Assembly (NCBI RefSeq): GCF_951793255.1
Contig: NZ_OX636706.1
Coordinates: 644,001 to 708,000 of the forward strand
DNA length: 64,000 bases
From: Desulfovibrio piger
GTDB lineage: Bacteria; Desulfobacterota; Desulfovibrionia; Desulfovibrionales; Desulfovibrionaceae
Direction: 5' to 3'
Part shown: piece after piece, positions 8,546 to 16,960 of the stretch
Numbering within the stretch: position 1 is the first letter of the stretch
How the letters are laid out: every line of letters begins with the position of its first letter
The notes under the pieces: generated by a model
The model's database searches: none
Told to the model about the DNA's origin: nothing
What the model saw: the letters and a program-made list of their open reading frames with translations, nothing else
Translations under genes and position numbers: made by a program

Positions 8546-9646
8546 ATGGCTACCAAAAAACGCCCCGCCGGCAAGACCGGCAGCAGCACCAGCCGCAGCC
8601 GGCAGCAGCGCCAGGGGCAGAGCTCTACCACCACCGCCGCTCCCCGCAACGACAGCGCCGAACTTCTCCAGGCTTCCCTGCCCGGCACGGACACGCCGCA
8701 GCCCGCTCCCGAAGCCGCCGAAGCGCCTGCCGTGACGCCGGTCGTCGCGGAAGAGGCTGCCCCGGAGCAGCCGAAGGAGTGCGCGGCCGCTGCCCCCGAA
8801 GTGCAGGCAGGCTGCCCTGAAGAAACGATGAAGGAGGAAGCGGTCCCCGCCGAAGAGCCCGAACGGGCTCCGGCCGAAGCGCCCGTGACGGCGCAGGAAG
8901 CTCCGGCGCCGGACGCCGGAGCGGAGCAGGAAGCCGCCGCTCCCCAAAAGAAAGCCAGGAAAAAGGACAAGGAAGAAAAGAAGGCCAAGACGGGCAAGAA
9001 GCGCGTCAAGGTCGCCGGTCCCGAAACGGCCGATGCCGCCCACGACTGGACGCCCCTGCCCTGCGAGGCCCTGCTGGAGCACCTGCTGCCGGGCAGCCCC
9101 GAGCTGGAAGCCACCCGCCGTCACGGCCAGCATGTGGCCCATCTGGCGGAACAGCTCTTCGACCAGCTCCAGCCCCTGCACGGTCTGGACGGCCGCTGGC
9201 TCTACCGCCTGCGCATCGCCTGCTGCCTGCATGACATCGGCTTCGCTTCCGGGCGCAAGGGCCACCACAAAAAGGGCATGCGCATCGTGGAGCAGGACAC
9301 CAGCCTGGCCCTGCTGCCCGAAGACCGCTCCCTGGTGGCCCAGCTCGTCCGTTATCACCGCAAGGCCTGGCCCGCCATGCGCCACCGCCGTTTCGCCGCC
9401 CTGGGCAAGAAGGACCGCGAGGCCCTGAACAAGGCCGCGGCCCTCATCCGCATGGCCGACGCCCTGGATTACCGCCACATGGAAGCCGTGCGCGACGTGG
9501 CCATCGACCTGCAGCCCGGCAAGGTGGTGCTGACCCTGAGCGGCGCCCAGGACTGCGCCCCCGAGCAGGACCGCCTGCTGGTCAAGGGCGATCTGTTCAT
9601 GCACATCTTTGGCGTGGAGCTGGAGTGCGTATGTCCCATCCTGTAG
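8546..9646 (+). CDS. HD-domain protein of the polyphosphate operon
   Basis: A 366-residue protein. Residues 1 to about 165 are low-complexity: Ser/Gln/Arg-rich, then Ala/Glu/Pro-rich, then Lys-rich. They precede an HD domain with the ordered metal ligands H, HD (LHDIG, near residues 229-230), H (GHHKKG), H (RYHRKAW) and D (MADALD). The domain resembles the C-terminal HD domain of Ppx/GppA proteins, as though that domain had been duplicated and separated. Its position 18 bp after ppk1 and overlapping ppx suggests a role in polyphosphate or (p)ppGpp turnover. The substrate is unknown, and the Lys-rich segment could bind polyphosphate (inference). Confidence 0.75.
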   Translation: MATKKRPAGKTGSSTSRSRQQRQGQSSTTTAAPRNDSAELLQASLPGTDTPQPAPEAAEAPAVTPVVAEEAAPEQPKECAAAAPEVQAGCPEETMKEEAVPAEEPERAPAEAPVTAQEAPAPDAGAEQEAAAPQKKARKKDKEEKKAKTGKKRVKVAGPETADAAHDWTPLPCEALLEHLLPGSPELEATRRHGQHVAHLAEQLFDQLQPLHGLDGRWLYRLRIACCLHDIGFASGRKGHHKKGMRIVEQDTSLALLPEDRSLVAQLVRYHRKAWPAMRHRRFAALGKKDREALNKAAALIRMADALDYRHMEAVRDVAIDLQPGKVVLTLSGAQDCAPEQDRLLVKGDLFMHIFGVELECVCPIL

Positions 9647-11244
9647 TCTCGGATCAGGCGGGGCCTGACGGGGAACGCGTCATCGGCATCATCGACCTGG
9701 GCAGCAACTCGCTGCGCCTGATGCTGGTGCGCATCCTGCCCGACGGCTCGCACACGGTCCTCAACCAGGTCAAGAACATGGTGCGCCTGGGCGAAGGCGC
9801 CTTCGAGACGGGACATCTGCGTGAAGAGAGCATGGCCCGGACCATCAACGTCCTGCGCGGCATGGCCGAGATGTGCGGCGTCTACGGCGCTTCGGAGGTC
9901 ATCGCCATCGCCACGGCCGCCGTGCGCGACGCGGCCAACGGCCCGGACTTCATGCGCCGGGTCAAGGAAAAGACCGGCATCGACTTCCGCGTGGTCTCCG
10001 GCCGCGAAGAGGCCCGCCTCATCTATCTGGGCGTCTCCAGCGGTCTGGCCCATACCGAGAGCCTGCGCCTGTTCATCGACATCGGCGGCGGCAGTACCGA
10101 GCTGGTGGTGGGCAATTCCGAGGAATACCGCAACCTCGATTCCCTCAAGATGGGCTGCGTGCGCCTGTCCAACCTCTTCTTCGACAAGGACTCCGGCACC
10201 ATCTCCGCCAAGCGCTACGCCGCGCTGCAGAACTACATCCGCAACAATGCCCTGCGCTCGTTCCAGCGCATCGCGGACTTCGTCATCGAAGAGGCCGTGG
10301 CCAGCTCCGGTACGGCCCAGAACCTGGCCGAGATCGCCGCGGCCCTGGATGCCGAGGATGCCGCGCGCACGGGCCGGGCCCCGCAGGAGTCCCGCGACGT
10401 GCTCAGCTACGGCGGCCTGCGCCGGGCCGTCAAGGAGCTCTGCGGCCGCACCCTCAAGGAACGCCGCAGCGTGCCCGGCATCAATCCCAACCGTGCCGAC
10501 GTCATCGTGGCCGGTGCGGCCATCCTCCAGACCATCATGGAGGACCAGGGCTTCGACAGCGTGCGCATCAGCAACCGCAACCTGCAGAACGGCATCCTGG
10601 TGGATTACCTGTCCACCCGCATGCCCCATGCCGACGGCAGCTTCCATCCCGTACGCAAGGAGAGCGTGCTGCATCTGGCGCGGCGCTGCCGCTTCGAGGA
10701 ACGCCACTCCCGCCATGTGTCGCGCCTGGCCCTGGACCTGTTCGACAGCGCCAAGGCCATGGGCCTGCACGACTCCGGCGACCTGGCCCGCGAGCTGCTG
10801 CACTATGCGGCCCTGCTGCACGACATCGGCATCTTCATCTCCTTCTCGCGCCACAATGCCCACAGCCACTACCTGATCCGCAACACCGAGCTGCTGGGCT
10901 TCACCCGCCGTGAAGTGGACATCATGGCCGCCCTGACCTACTTCCACCGCAAGCGTCCCTCCAAGAAGGTGCCGCTGTTCATGGAGTTCGATCAGGAGAC
11001 CCGCGAGGAGATCCGCCTGCTCTCCCTCTTCCTGCTGCTGGCCGAGCGCATGGACAAGAGCCATCGCCAGATCGTGCGCACCGTCCGCTTCGAGGCCCGC
11101 AAGGAAGGCGGCCTGCAGCTCTCGCTGCGCGCTCCCGAGGAATGCCCCATCGAGCGGGATCTGGTGCGCGGCAGCGCCAAGCTGGTGCGCAAGGTCTTCC
11201 GGCAGGAGATCCCCGTGGAGGTGGTCAGCAGCTTCCGCCGCTGA
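9631..11244 (+). CDS. ppx: Exopolyphosphatase / guanosine pentaphosphatase (Ppx/GppA) with C-terminal HD domain
   Basis: A 537-residue enzyme that hydrolyses terminal phosphates of polyphosphate and/or pppGpp. The actin-fold ATPase motifs are IGIIDLGSNSLRLMLV at the N-terminus and LFIDIGGGSTELVV, the phosphate-binding loop. From about residue 345 an HD domain follows (RHSRHVSRLAL, LLHDIGIFIS, HSHYLI). ATG at 9631 is preferred over GTG at 9625 because GGAG lies 5 nt upstream. Its start overlaps the 3' end of the HD-domain gene by 16 bp, indicating coupling. Confidence 0.93.
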   Translation: MSHPVVSDQAGPDGERVIGIIDLGSNSLRLMLVRILPDGSHTVLNQVKNMVRLGEGAFETGHLREESMARTINVLRGMAEMCGVYGASEVIAIATAAVRDAANGPDFMRRVKEKTGIDFRVVSGREEARLIYLGVSSGLAHTESLRLFIDIGGGSTELVVGNSEEYRNLDSLKMGCVRLSNLFFDKDSGTISAKRYAALQNYIRNNALRSFQRIADFVIEEAVASSGTAQNLAEIAAALDAEDAARTGRAPQESRDVLSYGGLRRAVKELCGRTLKERRSVPGINPNRADVIVAGAAILQTIMEDQGFDSVRISNRNLQNGILVDYLSTRMPHADGSFHPVRKESVLHLARRCRFEERHSRHVSRLALDLFDSAKAMGLHDSGDLARELLHYAALLHDIGIFISFSRHNAHSHYLIRNTELLGFTRREVDIMAALTYFHRKRPSKKVPLFMEFDQETREEIRLLSLFLLLAERMDKSHRQIVRTVRFEARKEGGLQLSLRAPEECPIERDLVRGSAKLVRKVFRQEIPVEVVSSFRR

Positions 11245-11275
11245 TCCCGCGCATCCCGTCACACGCCATGTCAGG

Positions 11276-11302
11276 GGCCCCGCACGACGCGGGGCCTTTT
11301 TT
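11276..11302 (+). terminator. Terminator of the polyphosphate operon
   Basis: GGCCCCGC / GCGGGGCC stem of 8 bp (11276-11283 with 11289-11296), loop ACGAC, then T6. It lies 31 bp after the ppx stop. Confidence 0.92.
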
Positions 11303-11396
11303 CACAGGAGCGAACGCCAACCGTCATGGCTTTGCCATGCCCCGGGGCGCGGGCCGGTGTATCCTGCCGGGAAATCATCCCCCGGAGGTCTTGCCC

Positions 11397-11753
11397 ATGG
11401 ACGACGCCCAGCATTCCCTGCAACGCAAACTGGAACAGGAACGGCGGCACCTGGCCTGCCTGTGCGCCGGATTCGCCCTGCCCCACGGCCACGGTGACGA
11501 GGCGGACAACGCCCGCGACGAGATGGCGGAGCTGCTGGCCTGGAGCCACGCCAATCTGTGCGCGGCGCGCATCCGTGCCCTGGAGGGCCTGCTGGGCGAC
11601 CTGCGGTGCAGCGGCCGCCGCCTGTGCATGGACTGCGGCGAAGAGATCCCCCTGTCCCGGCTGCTGGCCGTGCCATGCCCCAAAGACCTGCCACAGGGAG
11701 CGGGAAGGAGCGGAGGTTTCCTTCCCGCTTTTTCCCTTGCGAGAAGGCCGTGA
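11397..11753 (+). CDS. DksA/TraR-family zinc-finger-like protein, incomplete finger
   Basis: A 118-residue protein. An N-terminal helical region is followed by CMDCGEEIPLSRLLAVP, which matches the first half of the DksA/TraR C4 zinc finger. In the family the next turn carries a second CxxC (as in xxRCxxCQ), but here only one Cys follows (AVPCPKDLP) before a Gly/Ser/Arg-rich end. The finger is therefore incomplete, either through a 3' sequence change or divergence. The start at 11397 follows CCGGAGG. DksA-type proteins modulate RNA polymerase; whether this one still does is open. Confidence 0.6.
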   Translation: MDDAQHSLQRKLEQERRHLACLCAGFALPHGHGDEADNARDEMAELLAWSHANLCAARIRALEGLLGDLRCSGRRLCMDCGEEIPLSRLLAVPCPKDLPQGAGRSGGFLPAFSLARRP

Positions 11754-12025
11754 CAGAGGACACGCGGCAACGGTGCAAGGGAGCGGGGCATGATTATCCG
11801 GATATGCGGCACGCGGCGTGCTGCTCCGGGGCGCAGCCCGTACGGATGAAGGCCCGTATGGGTATCAGGAAGCCACCGGTAACGCCGGGGACAGTCCCGC
11901 GAACGGGACAAAGACAGGACGAAGGAAAAGGCGGGGAAAGAAGGAGGAGGAAGAGCGGGAAGGCCCGCCCGATGGAAGGTGCCCCCGGGCGGCTGCCGCA
12001 AATGCGCGTCCGGCAAAAGCCCATA
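11754..12025. other. Intergenic stretch without a recognisable gene
   Basis: Between the DksA-like gene and the tRNA terminator I see no credible coding frame. The DNA is purine-rich on the + strand, with short GC inverted repeats (for example around 11890-11925 and 11970-11995) but no recognised RNA family. Confidence 0.5.
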
Positions 12026-12061
12026 ACGAAAAAAGGCTTGCAACTTTCGCTGCAAGCCTTT
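12026..12061 (-). terminator. Terminator of tRNA-Phe
   Basis: A perfect 11-bp stem (12032-12042 with 12051-12061); read on the minus strand it ends in a T6 run. It lies 9 bp beyond the tRNA 3' end. Confidence 0.9.
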
Positions 12062-12069
12062 GGATTCCC

Positions 12070-12145
12070 TGGTGCCGAGGGACAGAATTGAACTGCCGAC
12101 ACGGGGATTTTCAGTCCCCTGCTCTACCAACTGAGCTACCTCGGC
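12070..12145 (-). tRNA. tRNA-Phe (GAA)
   Basis: 76 nt on the minus strand. The 7-bp acceptor stem is GCCGAGG with CCTCGGC and the CCA end is encoded. The D-arm contains TAGCTCAGTTGGTAGAGC, the anticodon loop is CTGAAAA (anticodon GAA) and the T-arm contains GTTCAATTC. All arms pair normally, and a terminator follows directly. Confidence 0.97.
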
Positions 12146-12361
12146 GTGAGGTGGTGTTGTTCGTCACAACAAAAATGCTTGTACAGATTTCCCTCCGACT
12201 TGGCAAGCATTTTTTTTCGTTTTTTGCCAAAAACTTGAAATTTTTTTGTCCAGCCTCCATACTGTTCCTGTCAGGACAGGCATTCTCCCTATATTTTCAG
12301 GCTGTTGCAGGCACATTTTTTTGTGCGCCCTGTCCGCGCCCCTCATCCCCACAGGATACCC

Positions 12362-13729
12362 ATGGCCTTCCGCCCTTCTCTGCCTCCCTTCATCCTGGAA
12401 TCCGCGGCCCTGCGCAGTCAGAGCGCCTGGACGCTCATGGCCCAGGCCCTGCTCACGGGCCTTGTCTCCGGCGGGGTCATCGGCCTGTTCCGCTGGCTCT
12501 ATACCATCATCAATGGTGCCGTCCGGGCCCATATGGCCGGGCAGGATCCCTTCGCACCGGCCACGCTGGCCCTGATGGCCGCCGGGCTGCTGCTCATGGC
12601 CCTGACGGCCGGGCTGCTCCTGCGCTACGAGCCCCTCATCGGCGGCAGCGGCATCCCGCAGGTGGAACTCATCGCGGCTGGAAAGCTGCCGCCCATGCGC
12701 TGGGCGCGGGTGCTCTGGTGCAAGTTCGTGGCCACCCTGGCCGCGCTCAGCGCCGGTCTTTCCGTGGGACGCGAGGGCCCCTGCATCATGATGGGCGCCA
12801 CCGTGGGCGCGGGCGTGGGCTATATGTGGCACGACCGCTGCCGCGCCAACCGGCCCCGCTATCTGGTGGGCGGCGGCGTGGCGGGCATGACCGCCGCCTT
12901 CGGCGCGCCTGTGGCCGGCATGTTCTTCGCCTTCGAAGAGATGAAGACCCCGCTCACCCTGCCCATGCTGCTCTTCACCAGCCTTTCGGCCCTGTCGGCC
13001 TGGTTCATGGTGGACGTGGTGCTGGACTTCGGCCTGGTCTTCCCCTTCGCCCGGCTGCCCGGCCTGCACTGGAGCCAGTACTGGCTGCCCCTGCTGGCCG
13101 GCATGTCCTGCGGCCTGCTGGGGGCCGTGTACAATGCGGGCATGATCCGCCTGTTGCTCTGGCAGGACAGGGCCCGCTGGCTGCCCGGGCCCGTGCGCAT
13201 CGTCTTCCCCTTTGTCTGCTGCGGCGTGCTGCTGCTCGTCTGGCCGGAGATCACGGGCAACATGGGCCTGACCACCCTGCAGCTGGAGCACCTGCGCCTG
13301 CCCGCCCTCGCCCTGGCACTGCTGCTAGCGGGCAAGATCGCCTTTTCCTGCGTGAGCTTCGCCTCGGGGGTTTCCGGCGGCATCCTCATGCCCATCCTGC
13401 TGGCGGGCAGCATGGCCGGCGCCCTGCTGGCCGCGCCCCTGCGCGACGCCGGGCTGGTGGCCCCGGAACAGACGGCCACCCTGCTGGTGCTGGGCATGGC
13501 GGGCCTGTTCTCCGCCTCGGTGCGCACGCCCCTCACCGGGGCCGCCCTGGTCATGGAGATGTGCGGCGGGTTCCATCTGGCCCCGGCCGTGCTGCTGGCC
13601 GCCTTCGCCGCGGCCTTCACGGCCAACGCCTTGCATTCGACGCCTGTTTACGACAGTCTCAAGGAACGTATCCTGGACCAGCGTCGCCGGCGCCGGGCCG
13701 CCGCTTCCCCCACCGAGGAGAGATCATGA
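12362..13729 (+). CDS. ClC-family chloride channel / Cl-/H+ antiporter
   Basis: A 455-residue polytopic membrane protein of the ClC family. The three Cl-binding loops are visible: GGSGIPQ, GREGP (with the gating Glu) and SGGILMP. The internal proton-pathway Glu seen in ClcA antiporters is matched by FAFEEMKTP, so a 2Cl-/H+ exchanger is more likely than a channel. ATG at 12362 follows AGGAT; an upstream in-frame ATG at 12305 adds a non-conserved leader. The stop overlaps the next start (ATGA), so it is cotranslated with the HdeA-like lipoprotein. Confidence 0.9.
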   Translation: MAFRPSLPPFILESAALRSQSAWTLMAQALLTGLVSGGVIGLFRWLYTIINGAVRAHMAGQDPFAPATLALMAAGLLLMALTAGLLLRYEPLIGGSGIPQVELIAAGKLPPMRWARVLWCKFVATLAALSAGLSVGREGPCIMMGATVGAGVGYMWHDRCRANRPRYLVGGGVAGMTAAFGAPVAGMFFAFEEMKTPLTLPMLLFTSLSALSAWFMVDVVLDFGLVFPFARLPGLHWSQYWLPLLAGMSCGLLGAVYNAGMIRLLLWQDRARWLPGPVRIVFPFVCCGVLLLVWPEITGNMGLTTLQLEHLRLPALALALLLAGKIAFSCVSFASGVSGGILMPILLAGSMAGALLAAPLRDAGLVAPEQTATLLVLGMAGLFSASVRTPLTGAALVMEMCGGFHLAPAVLLAAFAAAFTANALHSTPVYDSLKERILDQRRRRRAAASPTEERS

Positions 13730-14367
13730 CCCGCCTGTTCCCCTGCCTCGTCCTGCTGCTGTGCTGCCTTGCGGCCTGCACGTCCCGCAACGTCCCCGAC
13801 AAAGCCGGATATACGCCCGTGGCCGCGCCCTGGACATGCGCCACCTATCTGGACAGCGGCGAGAACGCCCTCACGCCCGTGCTGATGCTGGACGGCTGGG
13901 CCGCCGCCCGCACACAGCAGGTGCGCCTCGGCACGGCGGGGACCGACGCCCTGCTGGATCACCTGGAAGCCTGGTGCCCCACCCATCGCGAGGAGAAACT
14001 GGCCGACGTCATCCTGGCCTGGCGCCGCCGGCACGCCGACAGGGGCAGGATGCTGCCCGCCGTGAGCTGTGCGGGCTGGTACGCCCCGGCCACGCGGCCC
14101 ATCACGGGCAACGAGCAGCAGCTGGCCCTTTCCCTCTGGCTGGCGGGCCATGCCCTGGGGCGGGCCGGTCTGGAGGTCCCTTTGCAGGACCAGCAGCGCC
14201 TCGACCGCATCTTCGCCCTGTTCGACAGCGGCGAGAGCCCCCTGCACCAGTACTGCCGCCGCGATCCCGATGCCCTCGTGCTCCACGGGCTCACGGCCGT
14301 GGGCCTGGAAGAGGCGGCGCGCCCCGCTGGTGCGGCAAAGGCGGACGCGCCTAAAAACTACAAGTAA
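13726..14367 (+). CDS. Lipoprotein with HdeA-like domain
   Basis: A 213-residue protein with a lipoprotein signal (lipobox LAAC, Cys near residue 19). Residues about 36-95 resemble the acid chaperone HdeA: WTCATYLD, a Trp-containing middle and EAWCPTHREEKLADVI. The two cysteines (38 and 84) are 46 apart, close to the spacing of the HdeA disulfide. The C-terminal half (about 100-213) has further Cys and Trp residues and no family I recognise. Overlap with the ClC gene links it to acid or chloride stress. The HdeA assignment is an inference from pattern. Confidence 0.55.
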   Translation: MTRLFPCLVLLLCCLAACTSRNVPDKAGYTPVAAPWTCATYLDSGENALTPVLMLDGWAAARTQQVRLGTAGTDALLDHLEAWCPTHREEKLADVILAWRRRHADRGRMLPAVSCAGWYAPATRPITGNEQQLALSLWLAGHALGRAGLEVPLQDQQRLDRIFALFDSGESPLHQYCRRDPDALVLHGLTAVGLEEAARPAGAAKADAPKNYK

Positions 14368-14464
14368 CATTTTGATATAATTGTAAAAATAAAATAGTGC
14401 TTGCAAATATGGTTCAGGTTGCGTAAACAACTGTCCCAAATAAAATTCTACAAGGCGAGGCCGT

Positions 14465-15730
14465 ATGACTCGTAAAGACCGTACCGAAGGCATCTACAGC
14501 CGCCGTGAAGTGCTCGACGAAAGCGAACGCCGTCAATATTGCCTGATCCAGCTCAAGGACCTGCTCTCCTACGCCTACCGCTACTCCGAAGACGTCAAAA
14601 AACGCTTCGACCGCGCGCAGTTCAACGTGGAGAAGTTCAAGACCCTGTCCGATATCAAGCACATCCCCATCCTCAAGAAAAAGGAACTCATCTTCCTGCA
14701 GTCCATGGGCCCGCGTCTGGGCGGTCTGCTGACCAAGGACATCGGGGATCTGAAGCGCATCTTCCTCTCCCCCGGACCCATCTTCGACCCCGAAGACCGT
14801 GGCGAAGACTACTGGGGCTACACCGAAGCCTTCTATTCCGTGGGCTTCCGTCCCGGTGATGCCGTGCAGAACACCTTCAACTATCAGCTGACCCCGGCCG
14901 GCCTGATGTTCGAAGAGCCCCTGCGCAACCTGGGCTGTGCGGTCATCCCCGCCGGTCCCACCGATGCCTCCACCCAGCTGGACATCATGCAAAAGCTGCG
15001 CGTCTCCGGCTATGTGGGCACGCCCAGCTTCCTCATGCACCTGGCCCAGAAGGCCGAGGAAAAGGGCCTGAACCTGCGCAAGGACCTCTTCCTCGAAGTG
15101 GCCTTCGTCACCGGTGAGCGCCTGTCCGAAAAGATGCGCTCCCAGATGGAAAAGAAGTACGACCTCATCATGCGCCAGGGCTACGGCACCGCCGACGTGG
15201 GCTGCATCGGCTACGAATGCTTCCACAAGACCGGCCTGCACATCGCCAACCGCTGCTATGTGGAGATCTGCCATCCCGACACCGGCATCCCGCTGAAGGA
15301 CGGCGAAGTGGGCGAGATCGTGGTCACGGCCTTCAACAAGACCTATCCGCTCATCCGTCTGGCCACGGGCGACCTGTCGTACATCGACCGCAGCCCCTGC
15401 GCCTGCGGCCGTACCAGCCCGCGCCTGGGCAACATCGTGGGCCGCGTGGACACCACCGCCCGCATCATGGGCATGTTCGTCTACCCGCATCAGGTGGAAC
15501 AGGTCATGAGCCGCTTCGAAGAAGTGAAGCGTTGGCAGATCGAAGTCACCAACCCCGGCGGCATCGACGAGATGACCCTGTTCATCGAGACCAGCGGCTT
15601 CAAGCGCGAGGAAGAACTGCTCCACCAGTTCCGCGAAAAGATCAAGCTGCGTCCCGAACTCAAGATCCTGGCGCCGGGCAGCCTGCCCCCGCAGATCCGT
15701 CCCATCGAGGACAAGCGTCACTGGGATTAA
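14465..15730 (+). CDS. Phenylacetate-CoA ligase-like AMP-forming enzyme (PaaK family)
   Basis: A 421-residue adenylate-forming enzyme resembling PaaK. The nucleotide-binding core is recognisable as IRLATGDLSYI, preceded by the GYGTADVG segment and GEIVVTAFNK. A CACGRTSPRLGNIVGRVD block links to the small C-terminal domain. The family activates aryl or other carboxylates to CoA thioesters via AMP; the substrate here is not deducible. The upstream region (14368-14464) is AT-rich with TATAAT at 14376 and probably holds the promoter. It is monocistronic, ending in a strong terminator. Confidence 0.82.
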   Translation: MTRKDRTEGIYSRREVLDESERRQYCLIQLKDLLSYAYRYSEDVKKRFDRAQFNVEKFKTLSDIKHIPILKKKELIFLQSMGPRLGGLLTKDIGDLKRIFLSPGPIFDPEDRGEDYWGYTEAFYSVGFRPGDAVQNTFNYQLTPAGLMFEEPLRNLGCAVIPAGPTDASTQLDIMQKLRVSGYVGTPSFLMHLAQKAEEKGLNLRKDLFLEVAFVTGERLSEKMRSQMEKKYDLIMRQGYGTADVGCIGYECFHKTGLHIANRCYVEICHPDTGIPLKDGEVGEIVVTAFNKTYPLIRLATGDLSYIDRSPCACGRTSPRLGNIVGRVDTTARIMGMFVYPHQVEQVMSRFEEVKRWQIEVTNPGGIDEMTLFIETSGFKREEELLHQFREKIKLRPELKILAPGSLPPQIRPIEDKRHWD

Positions 15731-15741
15731 CCCCGTCATGG

Positions 15742-15769
15742 AGGCCCGGCCCCTGCGCCGGGCCTTTTT
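15742..15769 (+). terminator. Terminator of the PaaK-like gene
   Basis: 9-bp stem AGGCCCGGC / GCCGGGCCT (15742-15750 with 15757-15765) followed by a T5 tract, 11 bp after the stop codon. Confidence 0.92.
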
Positions 15770-15814
15770 GCCCTGTGCCGGTCGCTGCCCGGCTGTCCCG
15801 CAAGGAGGCTCGTC

Positions 15815-16210
15815 ATGGAAATGTCGCCGCAACTGGCCCGTCTTGTGGCCTGGCTGGAAGAGATGCACGCCCGCGTCATGCAGGCCGAACAGGCGGCCCT
15901 GGCCGTCATGGGCGATATGCCCGCCTATACGGCCCGCCTGCAGGAAAAAGCCCGCCTGCTGGCCTCGCTGGAGGAAGAAGGCGAGGCCTATCTCGAAGAG
16001 CTGCCCGAGCAGCTCCAGGACCAGGCCGGGCACCGTCTGCACCGTTTTTCGGCCAGCGCCCGCAACGCGCTGCGCATCGGCTCCATCTTCTATATGTCCG
16101 CCCTGCTCTATCCCGAAGACCACAAGCCCGGCCAGCCCGACGACCTGCAGGTCTTCATCCGGCGCCTGCGCGACGAGGGCGAGCACTACACCCTGCACCC
16201 GCAGGACTAG
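15815..16210 (+). CDS. Hypothetical helical protein
   Basis: A 131-residue protein I do not recognise. It is predicted almost wholly alpha-helical, with heptad-like Leu/Glu/Ala patterns over residues 5-70 (for example AEQAALAVMG and ARLLASLEEEGEAYLEELPEQL). It has no signal peptide, membrane segment or cysteines. The start has AAGGAGG 7 nt upstream. One copy of the dispersed 3' hairpin element begins two bases after its stop. Confidence 0.65.
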   Translation: MEMSPQLARLVAWLEEMHARVMQAEQAALAVMGDMPAYTARLQEKARLLASLEEEGEAYLEELPEQLQDQAGHRLHRFSASARNALRIGSIFYMSALLYPEDHKPGQPDDLQVFIRRLRDEGEHYTLHPQD

Positions 16211-16211
16211 C

Positions 16212-16294
16212 GGACGATTTTTTCCGGGGGCAGGAGGGCTTTGGGGCTCGCGCACAAGGCCCTTTCCCCGTCCCATCCTTCCCCCAGCGCGTTT
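16212..16294 (+). repeat. 3'-end hairpin element, copy 1
   Basis: First of four related elements (others at 34986, 36862 and 51173). Read away from the upstream gene: GGACGATTTTTTCC, a G-rich arm, the conserved loop GGCTCGCGCACAA, a C-rich arm, then CCATCCTTCCCCCAGCGCG. This copy has the least perfect stem. It starts 2 bp after the stop of the gene at 15815-16210. Confidence 0.75.
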
Positions 16295-16484
16295 GGCCCG
16301 GAAGGACATGACCCCGGCGGCGCTCCGGCCTTTCCCTGATGCCGGTCTCCCGGTGCTGCCCCGGAGGTCTCCCCACGGAAGATTTCGGGAGGGGCGCGGC
16401 AAGGCCGCCTCCTTCCCTCTGGTGAAGGCCTCCCGGCCCAGACGGCCGGAATAGCCACACCCTGAACCGACGTAAGGAGTTACC

Positions 16485-16841
16485 ATGAACAAACGTATCC
16501 TGGGCGGCCTGCTCTGCGCCGCCATGCTCTGCGCCGCTCCCGCCCTGGCCATGCCCGGCATGGGCGAAGGCAAGGCCCCTGTGGACAAGTTCCCCATGAT
16601 GGACGCCAACAAGGACGGCAGCGTCAGCAAGGAAGAATTCAAGAAGTTCTTCCCCCAGATGCAGGACGGCGCCTTTGCCGCCATCGACAAGAACAAGGAC
16701 GGCTCCATCAGCCATGAGGAATGGCAGGGCTTCAGCAAGAGCCACGCCATGGGCCGCGCCGGTCATCCCGACGCCCAGATGCCTCCCGCCAATGAGGCCG
16801 CGCCCAAGACCATGCCGCTGGTCACGCCGCCTTCCAAGTAA
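16485..16841 (+). CDS. Secreted EF-hand calcium-binding protein
   Basis: A 118-residue protein with a clear Sec signal peptide (cleavage after APALA) and two canonical EF-hand loops, DANKDGSVSKEE and DKNKDGSISHEE, with Asp/Asn/Asp/Glu ligands in the expected positions. The Pro/Met-rich tail is probably disordered. It is probably periplasmic, with Ca2+ binding as its only predictable activity. The start is preceded by TAAGGAG. Confidence 0.85.
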   Translation: MNKRILGGLLCAAMLCAAPALAMPGMGEGKAPVDKFPMMDANKDGSVSKEEFKKFFPQMQDGAFAAIDKNKDGSISHEEWQGFSKSHAMGRAGHPDAQMPPANEAAPKTMPLVTPPSK

Positions 16842-16960
16842 CCGTCGGGGGAGCGTCCCCGCCTTCCTGCCGGGCGCTCCCCCTTCCACGGCACTGCGGT
16901 GCCGCCCTTTCGACCTTTCACCCCATCCGTGTGGCGCCCCAAGGCCGCCAAAGGAAAACC

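Noticed and set aside
11860-11930. Possible cobalamin riboswitch
   Set aside because: A stretch resembling GGAAG...CCGGT...CCGG...CCCGC looked B12-like, but the downstream GCCACTG and CAGGAGACCTGCC-type parts are missing and no cobalamin gene follows.
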